A stretch of DNA of 64,000 bases from Roseivirga sp. 4D4. Its GTDB lineage: Bacteria; Bacteroidota; Bacteroidia; Cytophagales; Cyclobacteriaceae. The stretch lies in the NCBI RefSeq assembly GCF_001747095.1, contig NZ_MDGP01000001.1, positions 3,393,001 to 3,457,000 on the forward strand. The letters run 5' to 3'. The number at the start of each line of letters is the position of its first letter. Positions within the stretch are counted from its first letter, which is position 1. Positions 35,934-44,756 of this stretch are shown in pieces. The notes beneath the pieces are model-generated. The model was not told where the DNA came from, made no database searches, and worked only from the letters and a program-made list of their open reading frames with translations. The position numbers and the translations under genes are program-made.

Positions 35934-37307
35934 ATGGCCAAGGTAAAAAGCGTCTATATCTGTCAAAACTGTGGAGCCAATTCGGCTAAGTGGATTGGAA
36001 AATGCCCCTCCTGCAACGAATGGAATACCTATGTTGAAGAAGTCGTAGAGAAAGGAGACCCAGCCAAGACTTCATGGAGAGATACTGATCAGCCCACCGT
36101 CAAGCAGAAACCGGTTAATGTCAAAGAAATTGAAAAGGGTGCCGAACGCAGACTCGTGACTAAAGATGCTGAGTTAAATCGCGTTCTTGGAGGAGGAATT
36201 GTTGCAGGTTCGCTTGTCCTCATTGGTGGTGAACCAGGAATTGGCAAGTCCACATTAATGCTGCAGGTGGCCTTAAGTTCGGCCAAGACGAAAGTCCTTT
36301 ATGTTTCTGGAGAGGAAAGCCAACAGCAAATAAAAATGCGTGCCGATCGTATCGGTGTGCAAAGCGATAATTGCTTTATTCTATCTGAGACGAGTACCCA
36401 GAACATTTTTGGCCAAATCAAGGAGATGTCGCCACAAGTTTTAGTGATTGACTCCATCCAGACCTTGCATACGAATAGAATTGAATCTGCAGCGGGCTCA
36501 GTCTCTCAGGTGAGAGAATGTACTAGCGAACTGATGAAATTTGCCAAAGAAACCAATACACCGGTATTCTTGGTGGGGCACATCACTAAAGACGGAAGTA
36601 TAGCCGGACCAAAGATCCTCGAGCATATGGTCGATACCGTATTGCACTTTGAAGGCGATCGGCATTTAACCTATAGAATTCTTCGCACGGTAAAGAACCG
36701 CTTTGGTTCAACCTCTGAACTTGGCATTTATGAAATGCAAGAGTCAGGGCTGCGCCAAGTTTCCAACCCCTCAGAAATTCTGATTTCCCAAAGAGCGGAA
36801 GACTTAACCGGAGTTGCTATAGGGGCTACAATTGAAGGAAATAGGCCATTATTGATTGAAATTCAGTCTTTGGTGAGTTCTGCGACCTATGGAACACCAC
36901 AAAGAAGTACAACGGGCTTTGACAGCAAGCGTTTGAATATGCTTTTGGCAGTCTTAGAAAAGCGTGGAGGCTTAAGATTTAGCGCTCAAGATGTATTTCT
37001 AAATGTGGCTGGAGGCATTCGCATTGAAGAACCTGCTCTTGACTTGGCAGTTTGCGCATCATTGGTGAGCTCTTATCATGATGTAGCCATCTCCGAGAAA
37101 GTGGCCTTTGCTGCTGAAGTAGGCTTAGGCGGAGAGATTAGGGCAGTGAATCGCATTGAGAGTCGTATTTCCGAAGCCGAGAAATTGGGTTTCAATGAAA
37201 TTTACGTTTCAAAGTACAATGTTAAAGGCCTTGACCTGAAGGGCCGAGACATTATGATTAAACCTTTCGGCAAATTGCGTGAGGTTTTTGAAGACTTACT
37301 TGCTTAG
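35934..37307 (+). CDS. radA: DNA repair protein RadA
   Basis: Branch-migration helicase of 457 residues acting with RecA in recombination. The N-terminal zinc finger is CQNCGANSAKWIGKCPSC, the ATPase has Walker A GGEPGIGKST, the RadA-specific motif is VKNRFGS, and a Lon-protease-like C-terminal domain ends the protein. All family landmarks are present at standard spacing. The gene follows the SNF2 helicase on the same strand. A weak hairpin (CTCGAA/TTCGAG at 37324-37343) lies after the stop but has no T-run. Confidence 0.97.
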   Translation: MAKVKSVYICQNCGANSAKWIGKCPSCNEWNTYVEEVVEKGDPAKTSWRDTDQPTVKQKPVNVKEIEKGAERRLVTKDAELNRVLGGGIVAGSLVLIGGEPGIGKSTLMLQVALSSAKTKVLYVSGEESQQQIKMRADRIGVQSDNCFILSETSTQNIFGQIKEMSPQVLVIDSIQTLHTNRIESAAGSVSQVRECTSELMKFAKETNTPVFLVGHITKDGSIAGPKILEHMVDTVLHFEGDRHLTYRILRTVKNRFGSTSELGIYEMQESGLRQVSNPSEILISQRAEDLTGVAIGATIEGNRPLLIEIQSLVSSATYGTPQRSTTGFDSKRLNMLLAVLEKRGGLRFSAQDVFLNVAGGIRIEEPALDLAVCASLVSSYHDVAISEKVAFAAEVGLGGEIRAVNRIESRISEAEKLGFNEIYVSKYNVKGLDLKGRDIMIKPFGKLREVFEDLLA

Positions 37308-37376
37308 TATCATGGCCGACAATCTCGAAGGAACGATTTCGAGCTTGGCCTGTGTTATGGTTGAAATTTTTAAGTC

Positions 37377-37781
37377 ATGAAGATCATATCGACATTTTTA
37401 ATATTCATATCCCTGTCATTTCTGAATCAGCAGGAAGTGGTTTATCAAGGAGAGTTTGACAACTACAGCCGATGGACAACTTTTGAAGGCAGTTGGAAAA
37501 TTGTAAAGTCAGGAGATAGTCATCAGGTGGTTTTTGGAGATGACTTTAATGCAAAGAAGGCCCCGGACCTGAAGATTTTCTTATCCAAAGCGGACTTTGA
37601 CGATATTGAAAGTAAGAATGCATTAAAGGACGGTGACCCAGTGTTTGTGGCCAAGCTTACGGCATATAAAGGTGCTGCTACTTACGACATTCCATCTACA
37701 ATCGATCTTAGTCAGTACAAAACGATCATTGTTCATTGCGAAGAGTACACTAAGCTCTGGGGAGGATCACCACTTAAATAG
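37377..37781 (+). CDS. Secreted DM13 domain protein
   Basis: Protein of 134 residues with a signal peptide (MKIISTFLIFISLSF) followed by a single DM13 domain, recognisable from GEFDNYSRWTTFEGSWKIV, APDLKIFLSKADF and VHCEEYTKLWGGSPL. The domain contains the conserved late Cys and is thought to bind heme or act in redox, but this is not established for bacteria. The stop directly abuts the convergent PLP enzyme gene. Confidence 0.88.
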   Translation: MKIISTFLIFISLSFLNQQEVVYQGEFDNYSRWTTFEGSWKIVKSGDSHQVVFGDDFNAKKAPDLKIFLSKADFDDIESKNALKDGDPVFVAKLTAYKGAATYDIPSTIDLSQYKTIIVHCEEYTKLWGGSPLK

Positions 37782-38669
37782 CTATAAGCCGAAGCCTTTT
37801 CTGCCCTGTAATCCACCAGTATGGATAAAGAGAATCTGATCTCCAGATTTGAAATGGCCATTGTGGATAAGTTGATAAAGGCCATACATAGCTTTCCCGG
37901 TATAGACAGGGTCGAGCAATATCTGATGCCTGCTTTCGAAGTCTGACGTAAACTTGAGCAATTCAGGCTTGACTTTGGCATATCCTCCGAAGTGAAAATC
38001 GTTATTAATCTGCCAGTTAGCAAAAACGGTATCAACGTATTCCGAGTTGAGTTTTTCGACTTCAGCAGTCAGAAAAGAGCCTTTCAGAGAAGAAAAGCCT
38101 AGAATACTGCCACTTCCCCCTAAGCCTTGAATAATTCCACATATGGTGCCCCCAGTGCCTACGGAGAGGCAGTAGTGGCTGTAGTCTTCTTCTAATTCAG
38201 AGATGATTTCTGTACAACCCTTGATGGCCAAATTGTTGGTGCCACCTTCAGGTATAGTATAGAAATCACCAAACTCATATTGTAATGTTTGCTTTACATT
38301 GGCTGAATCTTTGTCCCGATACTGAGTCCTATTTAAGTAGTGTATTCTCATACCACAAGAAGCAGCATAGCTGAGGGTGTCATTCAATGGTAGCGTTTCT
38401 TCACCACGAATGACTCCGATTGTCTTAAAACCATGAGCTTTACCTACCCCAGCCACGGCATAGATATGGTTTGAATAAGCACCGCCAAAAGTGAGCAGTG
38501 TATCATGTCCTTGGCGCTTAGCTTCCTCTAAATTATACTTAAGCTTCCGCCACTTGTTTCCAGGTGCCGTGGGGTGGTTGAGGTCTTCGCGCTTTATAAA
38601 GACTTGAACCCCCTTCTCTTTGAAGAGCTCTTCCTTAATTTCCTGAACTGGAGAGGGCATAATTTCCAC
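37782..38669 (-). CDS. 1-Aminocyclopropane-1-carboxylate deaminase/D-cysteine desulfhydrase family PLP enzyme
   Basis: Fold-type II PLP enzyme of 295 residues. The PLP lysine sits in APGNKWRKLKYNL near residue 38, GGAYSNHIYAVAG follows, and the phosphate loop is SVGTGGTICGI. Members deaminate ACC or release sulfide from D-cysteine; the two activities cannot be separated by motif reading here. The start is GTG at 38669 (MEIMPSP) with an ATG at 38660 as alternative. It is divergent from the RluA-family gene, whose promoter overlaps its 5' end. Confidence 0.9.
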   Translation of the reverse strand: MEIMPSPVQEIKEELFKEKGVQVFIKREDLNHPTAPGNKWRKLKYNLEEAKRQGHDTLLTFGGAYSNHIYAVAGVGKAHGFKTIGVIRGEETLPLNDTLSYAASCGMRIHYLNRTQYRDKDSANVKQTLQYEFGDFYTIPEGGTNNLAIKGCTEIISELEEDYSHYCLSVGTGGTICGIIQGLGGSGSILGFSSLKGSFLTAEVEKLNSEYVDTVFANWQINNDFHFGGYAKVKPELLKFTSDFESRHQILLDPVYTGKAMYGLYQLIHNGHFKSGDQILFIHTGGLQGRKGFGL

Positions 38670-38693
38670 ACTGCGAAGTTAGTCATATCTTTG
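38663..38693 (+). promoter_or_regulatory. Bacteroidota-type promoter of the RluA-family gene
   Basis: TTTC at 38663-38666 and a perfect TAnnTTTG box, TATCTTTG at 38686-38693, with 19 bases between. Transcription should start near 38700, about 14 bases before the ATG at 38714. Confidence 0.55.
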
Positions 38694-38713
38694 CTTGACT
38701 TTAAAGCTATCTC

Positions 38714-39730
38714 ATGAGCGAAGAATTGGAAGAAGGCGATTTATTTGAGCACCATAGAATTGTCTGCGATCCGGGCCAGGAGCCTTATCGTATTGATAAG
38801 TTCTTAATGGACCGACTTCCGAATGTTACGCGCAATAAAGTACAGCAGGGAATCAAAGATGGCTTTGTAAAAGTCAATGGCAATGATGTAAAGCCGAATT
38901 ATAAGGTGCATCCCGAGGATGAAATAGTGGTTGCCTTGCCAGAACCCCCAAGGGAGAGTGAGCTCATTCCGGAAGACATTCCTTTAAACATTATCTATGA
39001 AGATGATGATTTACTGATCGTCAATAAGGAACCCGGGATGGTGGTACACCCTGCCTATAATAATTGGTCAGGGACTTTGGTCAATGCACTTGCTTATCAC
39101 TTTCAGCAGTTACCAACAATGGAGGGCAATGACGGAAGGCCGGGTTTGGTGCATCGTATAGACAAGGGTACTTCGGGTCTTTTGGTAATTGCAAAGTCGG
39201 AAATGGCCATGAAGAGCCTTGCGAAGCAGTTCTTCGATCACAGTATTGAGCGCACTTATTATGCCCTAATCTGGGGAACACCCGAAGCAAAAGAGGGAAC
39301 CATTGATGTGAATTTAGGGAGGAGCGAAAAGGACAGACGTGTTACGGTTGCCATTGAAGATGGCTCTCGAGGAAGAACCGCCATTACCCATTACAAGGTA
39401 CTTAAAGAGCTACGCTATGTTTCATTGATTCAGTGTAACCTTGAGACTGGTAGAACACATCAAATCAGAGCTCATTTCAAGTATTTAGGCCATCCGCTTT
39501 TCAATGATGCGACTTATGGTGGCGATCGGGTAATTAAAGGGACACAGTTTTCCAAGTACAAGTCTTTCGTTGACAATGCCTTTAAGATGATCCCAAGGCA
39601 GGCACTGCATGCCAAGTCCCTTGGCTTTGTACACCCAAGAACAAAGAAGTTTGTTCAGTTTGATTCCGAACTTCCTGAAGACTTTCAGAGTGTACTCACC
39701 AAATGGGAAGAGTATGTGAAATACGATTAA
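38714..39730 (+). CDS. RluA-family 23S rRNA pseudouridine synthase
   Basis: Protein of 338 residues. An N-terminal S4 RNA-binding domain (residues about 20-75, with DGFVKVNGN) is followed by the catalytic domain with HRIDKGTSGLLV, holding the catalytic Asp, and GRTHQIRAHF near the C-terminus. This order is that of RluD, which isomerises uridines in helix 69 of 23S rRNA; an RluC-like role cannot be ruled out. The 3' end overlaps the convergent TrhA gene by 4 bases. Confidence 0.93.
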   Translation: MSEELEEGDLFEHHRIVCDPGQEPYRIDKFLMDRLPNVTRNKVQQGIKDGFVKVNGNDVKPNYKVHPEDEIVVALPEPPRESELIPEDIPLNIIYEDDDLLIVNKEPGMVVHPAYNNWSGTLVNALAYHFQQLPTMEGNDGRPGLVHRIDKGTSGLLVIAKSEMAMKSLAKQFFDHSIERTYYALIWGTPEAKEGTIDVNLGRSEKDRRVTVAIEDGSRGRTAITHYKVLKELRYVSLIQCNLETGRTHQIRAHFKYLGHPLFNDATYGGDRVIKGTQFSKYKSFVDNAFKMIPRQALHAKSLGFVHPRTKKFVQFDSELPEDFQSVLTKWEEYVKYD

Positions 39731-40374
39731 TAGACAATATGATTGAGTACAGCCCAATAGTGAAAGCTAGTACCCCCTAGAACAAACAGGTGCCAAATGG
39801 CATGGTGATATTTGAGTCGCCTCATCAAGTAGAATATAATCCCCGTAGTATAACATACACCACCATAGATCATCAGGTTGACCACTTCGGAGCCAAGGAT
39901 TGTAGAAATCCGGTCAAACATCAGGAACCCCAGCCAACCCATTGCTAAATAAGAGAGCAAGGAAATAGCCTCGAATCGCCCAGTGAAGAAGATTTTAAAG
40001 ATAATCCCTGCCAGTGCAATGAGCCATACACCCAAGAGCATATTGATACCGAAAGCTTCGCTTCCCAGTACTCCCCAGGCAAAAGGAGTGAATGTGCCAG
40101 CAATTAGGATGTAGATGGCAATATGATCTAGTTGCTTAAACAAGTACTTTTGTTTCTTGGCCTTTACAGAATGGTATGCGGTAGAAGCGGCATAAAGCAA
40201 GATGATGCTCACACAGAAGATAATGCAACTCCAAAATCGGGCAGCGTCATGCACTGGTACTTTAATTATGACGAGCAGTAATCCTACGAGGCCCAAAACG
40301 ATGCCTGTGGCATGAGTTAAGGCATTTGCCTGCTCTTCTTCGGGCGTGTAAACATCCAGTTTGGGCTTGCTCAA
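39727..40374 (-). CDS. trhA: TrhA/hemolysin III family membrane protein (PAQR)
   Basis: Protein of 215 residues with seven helices. The opening EEEQANALTHATGIVLGL is the signature of the hemolysin III/YqfA group of PAQR proteins, and the conserved AYHSVKA and LDHIAIYILIAGT segments carry the metal-binding His and Asp. Related proteins act in membrane fluidity homeostasis; true hemolytic activity is doubtful. It overlaps the ion channel gene upstream by 4 bases (ATGA), so the two are translationally coupled. Confidence 0.9.
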   Translation of the reverse strand: MSKPKLDVYTPEEEQANALTHATGIVLGLVGLLLVIIKVPVHDAARFWSCIIFCVSIILLYAASTAYHSVKAKKQKYLFKQLDHIAIYILIAGTFTPFAWGVLGSEAFGINMLLGVWLIALAGIIFKIFFTGRFEAISLLSYLAMGWLGFLMFDRISTILGSEVVNLMIYGGVCYTTGIIFYLMRRLKYHHAIWHLFVLGGTSFHYWAVLNHIVY

Positions 40375-41177
40375 TTATCCAACATTTCACCGCAGAACTT
40401 GCAAAAAACGGCATTGCTATCATGTCCTTTTTGACCACAATTTTCGCAAGTGACTTGCTCCCTTTTCTTCTTGTCCTTTCCTAGTTCTACGGTAACAATA
40501 CCCGTTGGCACAGCAATGATGGCATAACCAAGGATCATCACGAATGACGCTATGGTTTGACCCAGAATAGTCTGGGGGGCAATATCTCCATACCCAACCG
40601 TGGTAAGCGTGACAATGGCCCAATAAACACTTCTAGGGATACTGCTAAAACCATTTTCACCACCTTCTACCAGGTACATAATGGTACCCATCATCACTAC
40701 GAGCATGACCACCGTGGCCATGAAAACAGTAATCTTATGGCGGCTAGACTTAAGTGCTCTTGCCAGTTGTTCTCCTTCACCAACAAAACGTCCCAACTTC
40801 AAAATCCTAAATACTCTTAGAAGCCTTAAGGCACGGATGACCAGCAGATATTGTGTGCCTGCAAAAATGAGACTTAAGTAGGTAGGCAAGAGGGAAAGCA
40901 GATCAATGAGCCCATAGAAGCTGAAAATGTATCCCCTTTTCCGGTCGGTAATGTAGATCCGTGTCAGATATTCAAGGGAGAAGAGTATGGTTAGCCCCCA
41001 TTCTACTATGCGGAAGACATTTCCGAAATTCTTTTCAATCGACTCGACACTTTCTAGCATAACAGCTAGTACACTGATCAAAATGGCAATCAGCAAACCA
41101 ACATCAAATGCTTTTCCGGCAGGGGTGTCGGTTCCAAAAATGATGATGTCGAGTTTTTTCCGAAGATTCATTATCAA
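40371..41177 (-). CDS. Voltage-gated potassium channel with C-terminal zinc ribbon
   Basis: Six-helix channel of 268 residues. Helix S4 carries regularly spaced arginines (RALRLLRVFRILKLGR) as a voltage sensor, and the pore loop TTVGYGD is the potassium selectivity filter. After S6 a short cytosolic tail ends in a zinc-ribbon: CENCGQKGHDSNAVFCKFC, with four Cys. Such ribbons occur on various bacterial proteins, but are unusual on a Kv-type channel; it may sense metal or redox state or bind a partner (inference). The gene overlaps trhA by 4 bases. Confidence 0.92.
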   Translation of the reverse strand: MIMNLRKKLDIIIFGTDTPAGKAFDVGLLIAILISVLAVMLESVESIEKNFGNVFRIVEWGLTILFSLEYLTRIYITDRKRGYIFSFYGLIDLLSLLPTYLSLIFAGTQYLLVIRALRLLRVFRILKLGRFVGEGEQLARALKSSRHKITVFMATVVMLVVMMGTIMYLVEGGENGFSSIPRSVYWAIVTLTTVGYGDIAPQTILGQTIASFVMILGYAIIAVPTGIVTVELGKDKKKREQVTCENCGQKGHDSNAVFCKFCGEMLDN

Positions 41178-41203
41178 AAAGATAGCGAAATTAAGTAGAG
41201 CAT

Positions 41204-41230
41204 AAAAAAACCCAGGCAGAAGTGCCTGGG
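41204..41230 (-). terminator. Intrinsic terminator of the LytTR/LytS operon
   Basis: Perfect 8-bp stem CCCAGGCA/TGCCTGGG at 41211-41230 with a four-base loop. On the minus strand it is followed by seven T residues (41210-41204). It ends the operon whose last stop is at 41253. Confidence 0.93.
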
Positions 41231-41252
41231 TATGTATAATTTCAGTTGAGCA

Positions 41253-41975
41253 TTATAGACTCATCATCTCTTTAAACCTTGCTGCCTGTCTACGGCTTAC
41301 CTCAACTTTATCTCCACCACGAAGCACTACCATCAGGCCTCCATTGAACCAAGACTCAATGCTTTCTACCCAGGTAAGGTTGATAATATGTTTTCGGCTT
41401 GCTCTAAAGAAAGATCTATCGTCAAGCTTTTCGTCTAGCGCATTCAATGATTTATGAATCATCGGCTTAAAGTTGTCGAAGTAGATTTTGATGTAGTTAC
41501 CGTCTGATTCGAATAGTCTGATATTCTCCAGCTTTACAAACCAGCACTTATCCCCGTCTTTGACAAAAACACGATCTTGCGGGCCGAGTTTCTGGTCGCT
41601 CACTACTTCTGCAACAGCTTCCTTTTTAGGGCGGTTGATCAGTTTAGTTATGGTTTCTTTCAATCTGTCTGGCTCGATTGGTTTTAACAAATAGTCAAGC
41701 GCATTAAAATCAAAAGCCTTCAGCGCATACTCATCATAGGCAGTCGTAAAGACAACATCTGGTACTGAGTCCAACGTTTCCAATAACTCGAAACCAGTTT
41801 TACCAGGCATCTGAATATCTAAAAAGAGTAAGTCTGGCTGAAGGCTTTGAATCTTTTCCTCAGCATCTTCCGCATTTACTGCTTCTCCCACTATTTCAAT
41901 TTCAGGATATTCTTGTAGCAGATTGGTCAATTCCTTCCTGGCTAACCTCTCATCATCAATAATCAGTGCTCTCAT
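41253..41975 (-). CDS. LytTR-type response regulator
   Basis: Response regulator of 240 residues. The receiver domain has the acidic pair IIDDER, the phospho-acceptor Asp in FLDIQMPGKTGFEL near residue 55 and the conserved Lys in LLKPIEPD. The C-terminal LytTR DNA-binding domain includes FESDGNYIKIYFDN and RASRKHIINLTWVESI. It follows its histidine kinase by 12 bases. LytTR regulators of this type often control membrane-related genes; no target site was found here. Confidence 0.95.
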   Translation of the reverse strand: MRALIIDDERLARKELTNLLQEYPEIEIVGEAVNAEDAEEKIQSLQPDLLFLDIQMPGKTGFELLETLDSVPDVVFTTAYDEYALKAFDFNALDYLLKPIEPDRLKETITKLINRPKKEAVAEVVSDQKLGPQDRVFVKDGDKCWFVKLENIRLFESDGNYIKIYFDNFKPMIHKSLNALDEKLDDRSFFRASRKHIINLTWVESIESWFNGGLMVVLRGGDKVEVSRRQAARFKEMMSL

Positions 41976-41987
41976 TGGTTTCTATTT

Positions 41988-43037
41988 TTAAATGCGCTGG
42001 GGTATTTTCACCTCAGTCACAACAAACTTATTATTTTCATTGTAAATACGAAATGACGCAGCCTCTCCGTAGATCAGTTTTAGTCTTTCCTTGGTATTAA
42101 TTAGGCCTACGCCCTTTCGGCCACCTCTTTTTACTTGCCCATTGACGAGTTGTCCGCTATTCCTAATTTTCAAGATCAGAATGGAGTGTTCCACAATGGA
42201 CTGAATTTCAATAAGGCCACCTTTCATCAGGTTAGAAACACCATGTTTGATTGCATTTTCAACGAGCGTCTGGACCATCATGGGAGGAATTTCATAGCCA
42301 TCAGATTTAGGGTCTATCTGGTAGCTCACTTCAAGTCGTTCTTCAAACCTTATACTTTCTAGTGCTAGATAGTCTTTCACAGTATTTAACTCATCACCAA
42401 AACTGACCACCCTTTTCTTATCCGTAATCAGTGAGTTCCTGAGAATGTTCGACAACTGAGTTATAGCAATCTTAGCCTTGCTGGGCTCTTCATCTACCAA
42501 AGCTCTCATACTATTAAGCGCATTGAAAATAAAGTGTGGATTCAATTGCGATTTTAACTGATTGAGGTGCATTTCATTCATGGCAGCCTCATACTTGAGT
42601 GATCTGGTGTTAGTTTCTAGAAAATGGTATAGGAAATAGACGGTCGACCAAATCACATATAGAATCACAAAGGTGATGAAGGCAAACAGTATATCAGTGG
42701 GCAAAGCAGGTCCTACAGTAAGGGCTCCTACTAGACCATAAAGGGCAAAGGAAAGAACTACAACAATTAAAGAGGAGAGTCCGATTATGCCAAGGATCCT
42801 GGGTATTACTCTTGCGATGTTGATTTGCAGCCAACCCCGCTTTATGATGATCTCTCTTAGAATAAAATGAGAGCACATGAGCAAAAGAGGAGAGTGAATC
42901 ATCACCTCAATTCTTGAGATACGCATGGTTGCCTCATCCAGATTTTGTGGATTAATGGACATAGTAATGAAGTTGACGAAGAAATAAATTCCCCAACCCA
43001 ATATTTGAAGTGTCCAGTAGAGCCGCTTTTTTCTCAT
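41988..43037 (-). CDS. LytS-like sensor histidine kinase
   Basis: Membrane kinase of about 349 residues with four N-terminal helices. The phospho-acceptor His lies in SQLNPHFIFNALNSMRAL, typical of the LytS/His_kinase group, and the ATP-binding N box is QTLVENAIKHGVSN, with RKGVGLINTKERL as G box. The start at 43037 (MRKKRLYWTLQ) is preferred to 43070, since it gives the usual positive N-terminus just before the first helix. No separate sensor domain is visible, so it may sense within the membrane. It precedes the LytTR regulator by 12 bases. Confidence 0.93.
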   Translation of the reverse strand: MRKKRLYWTLQILGWGIYFFVNFITMSINPQNLDEATMRISRIEVMIHSPLLLMCSHFILREIIIKRGWLQINIARVIPRILGIIGLSSLIVVVLSFALYGLVGALTVGPALPTDILFAFITFVILYVIWSTVYFLYHFLETNTRSLKYEAAMNEMHLNQLKSQLNPHFIFNALNSMRALVDEEPSKAKIAITQLSNILRNSLITDKKRVVSFGDELNTVKDYLALESIRFEERLEVSYQIDPKSDGYEIPPMMVQTLVENAIKHGVSNLMKGGLIEIQSIVEHSILILKIRNSGQLVNGQVKRGGRKGVGLINTKERLKLIYGEAASFRIYNENNKFVVTEVKIPQRI

Positions 43038-43119
43038 TTCCTGAACGGAAAATAAGCAAACTTTAAGCATTATAAAGCATGCTTTCTAACGAGAGGTAGT
43101 CTGCGTCTATCTGTGGAGG

Positions 43120-44460
43120 CTAAAGGGTATCTCCGTGCTTGTATTTATGGTTCCGGAGAAAAGTTCTGATGATGAGTCGTGTACCCCGATCGTAGGTCAT
43201 GTAGTTCCAAACCCAATTACTTAGCACAACCAGGCGGTTTCTGAAGCCCACAATAGACATCAGGTGAACAAACATCCAAACCAGCCAGGCAACAAAACCT
43301 CCAAAATGAAACTTTGGTAAATCTACCACCGCACGGTTTCTTCCTATCGTAGCCATCGATCCCTTGTCTTTGTATTTAAAAGGAACAAACGGCTTGTCCT
43401 TAATTTTTCGCTTTAGGTTTTTGCCTAAGTATTCGGCTTGTTGCATGGCTACGGGTGCCACCATTGGAAACCCATTTGGATAGTCCTTTGTCTTCATCAT
43501 GGCGATGTCTCCAATGGCATAAACATCTTCATAACCTTTCAACTGGTTGAACTCATTGACAAGGATACGACCACGTTCGACAGTACCTTCGGGCAGGCCA
43601 TCAATAATATTTCCGGTTACTCCTGCAGCCCAGATGACTGTTTTGGCAGGTATAACGGTACCATCTGTAAGTGTTACATCCTTCCCATCATAGTCTGCCA
43701 ACCTTGTGTCCGTTCTTACATCGACCCCGAACTCTTTTAAGTACTCCATGGCCTTGTCGCTCGACTTTTGAGACATGCCTGCTAAGAGCCTTGGTCCGCC
43801 ATCAACCAAATGGAGTTTCATTATGTCAAAATCAATATCAGGGTAATCTTTAGGGAGTACATGCTTTTTGAGCTCACCCAGTGCTCCGGCAACCTCTACG
43901 CCTGTCGGTCCTCCTCCAACAATAACAAAATTGGTTAAGCGATCCTGCTCATCGGGGTCTGGTGACATTACGGTTTGCTCAAAGTTTTGCAGCATGTGGC
44001 TTCGAAGATCGAGTGCCTGAGGAACCTGTTTCATAGGGAAGGTCCGCTCATACATTTTCTTATCTCCAAAGTAATTCGTCTTAGAGCCGTTGGCGATCAC
44101 CAACATGTCGTAGTCGAGTTCTCCGACAAGTGTCTTAATACACTTCTTTTCCAAGTCTATCCCCGTAACCCTGGCCATTCTGAAATAGAAGTCCTCATGC
44201 TTTTCAAAGAGCTGTCTGAGAGCACCAGCAATCGAATCGGGCTCAAGACCCGCGGTCGCCACCTGGTAAAGTAGCGGCTGAAAAGTATGATAGTTATGCC
44301 GATCGAGAAGTACTACTTGATAAGGGAGTTTTCGAAGGGATTTGACCAATTGGACTCCGGCAAATCCACCGCCAATTACAACGACTCTTGGCTTTTCACA
44401 CCTTGGAATTTCAAGGTGCAAATGTTGAAAGGTAGACATAGGCAATACGTTAGTAATCAT
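43120..44460 (-). CDS. ndh: Type II NADH dehydrogenase (NDH-2)
   Basis: Monotopic flavoprotein of 446 residues that oxidises NADH and reduces quinone without pumping protons. The FAD site is VVVIGGGFAGVQLVKSL, the NADH site is VIVGGGPTGVEVAGAL near residue 180, and the late FAD motif is VYAIGDIAMM. The C-terminal helices with FVAWLVWMFVHLMSIVGFRNRL anchor it in the membrane. The first ATG at 44460 is followed by another at 44439 (MSTFQHLHLEIPR) that may be the true start. The gene stands alone. Confidence 0.94.
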   Translation of the reverse strand: MITNVLPMSTFQHLHLEIPRCEKPRVVVIGGGFAGVQLVKSLRKLPYQVVLLDRHNYHTFQPLLYQVATAGLEPDSIAGALRQLFEKHEDFYFRMARVTGIDLEKKCIKTLVGELDYDMLVIANGSKTNYFGDKKMYERTFPMKQVPQALDLRSHMLQNFEQTVMSPDPDEQDRLTNFVIVGGGPTGVEVAGALGELKKHVLPKDYPDIDFDIMKLHLVDGGPRLLAGMSQKSSDKAMEYLKEFGVDVRTDTRLADYDGKDVTLTDGTVIPAKTVIWAAGVTGNIIDGLPEGTVERGRILVNEFNQLKGYEDVYAIGDIAMMKTKDYPNGFPMVAPVAMQQAEYLGKNLKRKIKDKPFVPFKYKDKGSMATIGRNRAVVDLPKFHFGGFVAWLVWMFVHLMSIVGFRNRLVVLSNWVWNYMTYDRGTRLIIRTFLRNHKYKHGDTL

Positions 44461-44623
44461 AACGTTTTTGAATGCCGAAAGTTGATGTTTCTACCCTCTA
44501 TTATTGGTAGATACCTCAATTTATTAAGAAATGTTAAAATCCAATAAATATGCACAACACGTATAATACATATTGACCACTTGCCGTTCTAATGGTGAGC
44601 TTTCAAAAGAATTTTAGAAAGAA

Positions 44624-44752
44624 ATTAGAATCGATAATGGATGTCCGTAACTGGTGTTAGGTTACAGACTGTTGAGGAGTGAGATAGTTGTATCGATTTT
44701 AATGTTTTGGTTGAAGATGGTGCTGTTCGCGAAAGCGGCAGCATCTTTTTTT
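44624..44752 (+). ncRNA. Candidate structured small RNA with its own terminator
   Basis: The gap between the divergent start of ndh and the convergent uvrA stop holds a plus-strand structure. An outer stem pairs ATTAGAATCGATA (44624-44636) with TATCGATTTTAAT (44691-44703), 13 pairs with one G-U. Inside it, GTC-C-GTAAC (44643-44651) pairs with GTTAC-A-GAC (44661-44669). A terminator hairpin with T-run follows at 44719-44752. No plus-strand open frame uses this region and no protein gene is served by the terminator. It does not match tRNA, tmRNA, SRP RNA or RNase P as far as can be judged. The 5' end and promoter are not located. Confidence 0.55.
44719..44752 (+). terminator. Intrinsic terminator, plus strand, upstream of uvrA stop
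   Basis: Stem of 11 pairs with one bulged T closing a GAAA tetraloop (GGTGCTG-T-TCGC-GAAA-GCGGCAGCATC, right arm ending at 44745), followed by seven T residues at 44746-44752. On the minus strand no T-run follows, so it serves plus-strand transcription and not uvrA. Confidence 0.8.
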
Positions 44753-44756
44753 GTAC

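Noticed and set aside
37313..37350. Hairpin CTCGAA/TTCGAG flanked by GGCC repeats after radA
   Set aside because: No T-run follows, the stem is short, and it could be a chance palindrome, so it was not called as a terminator.
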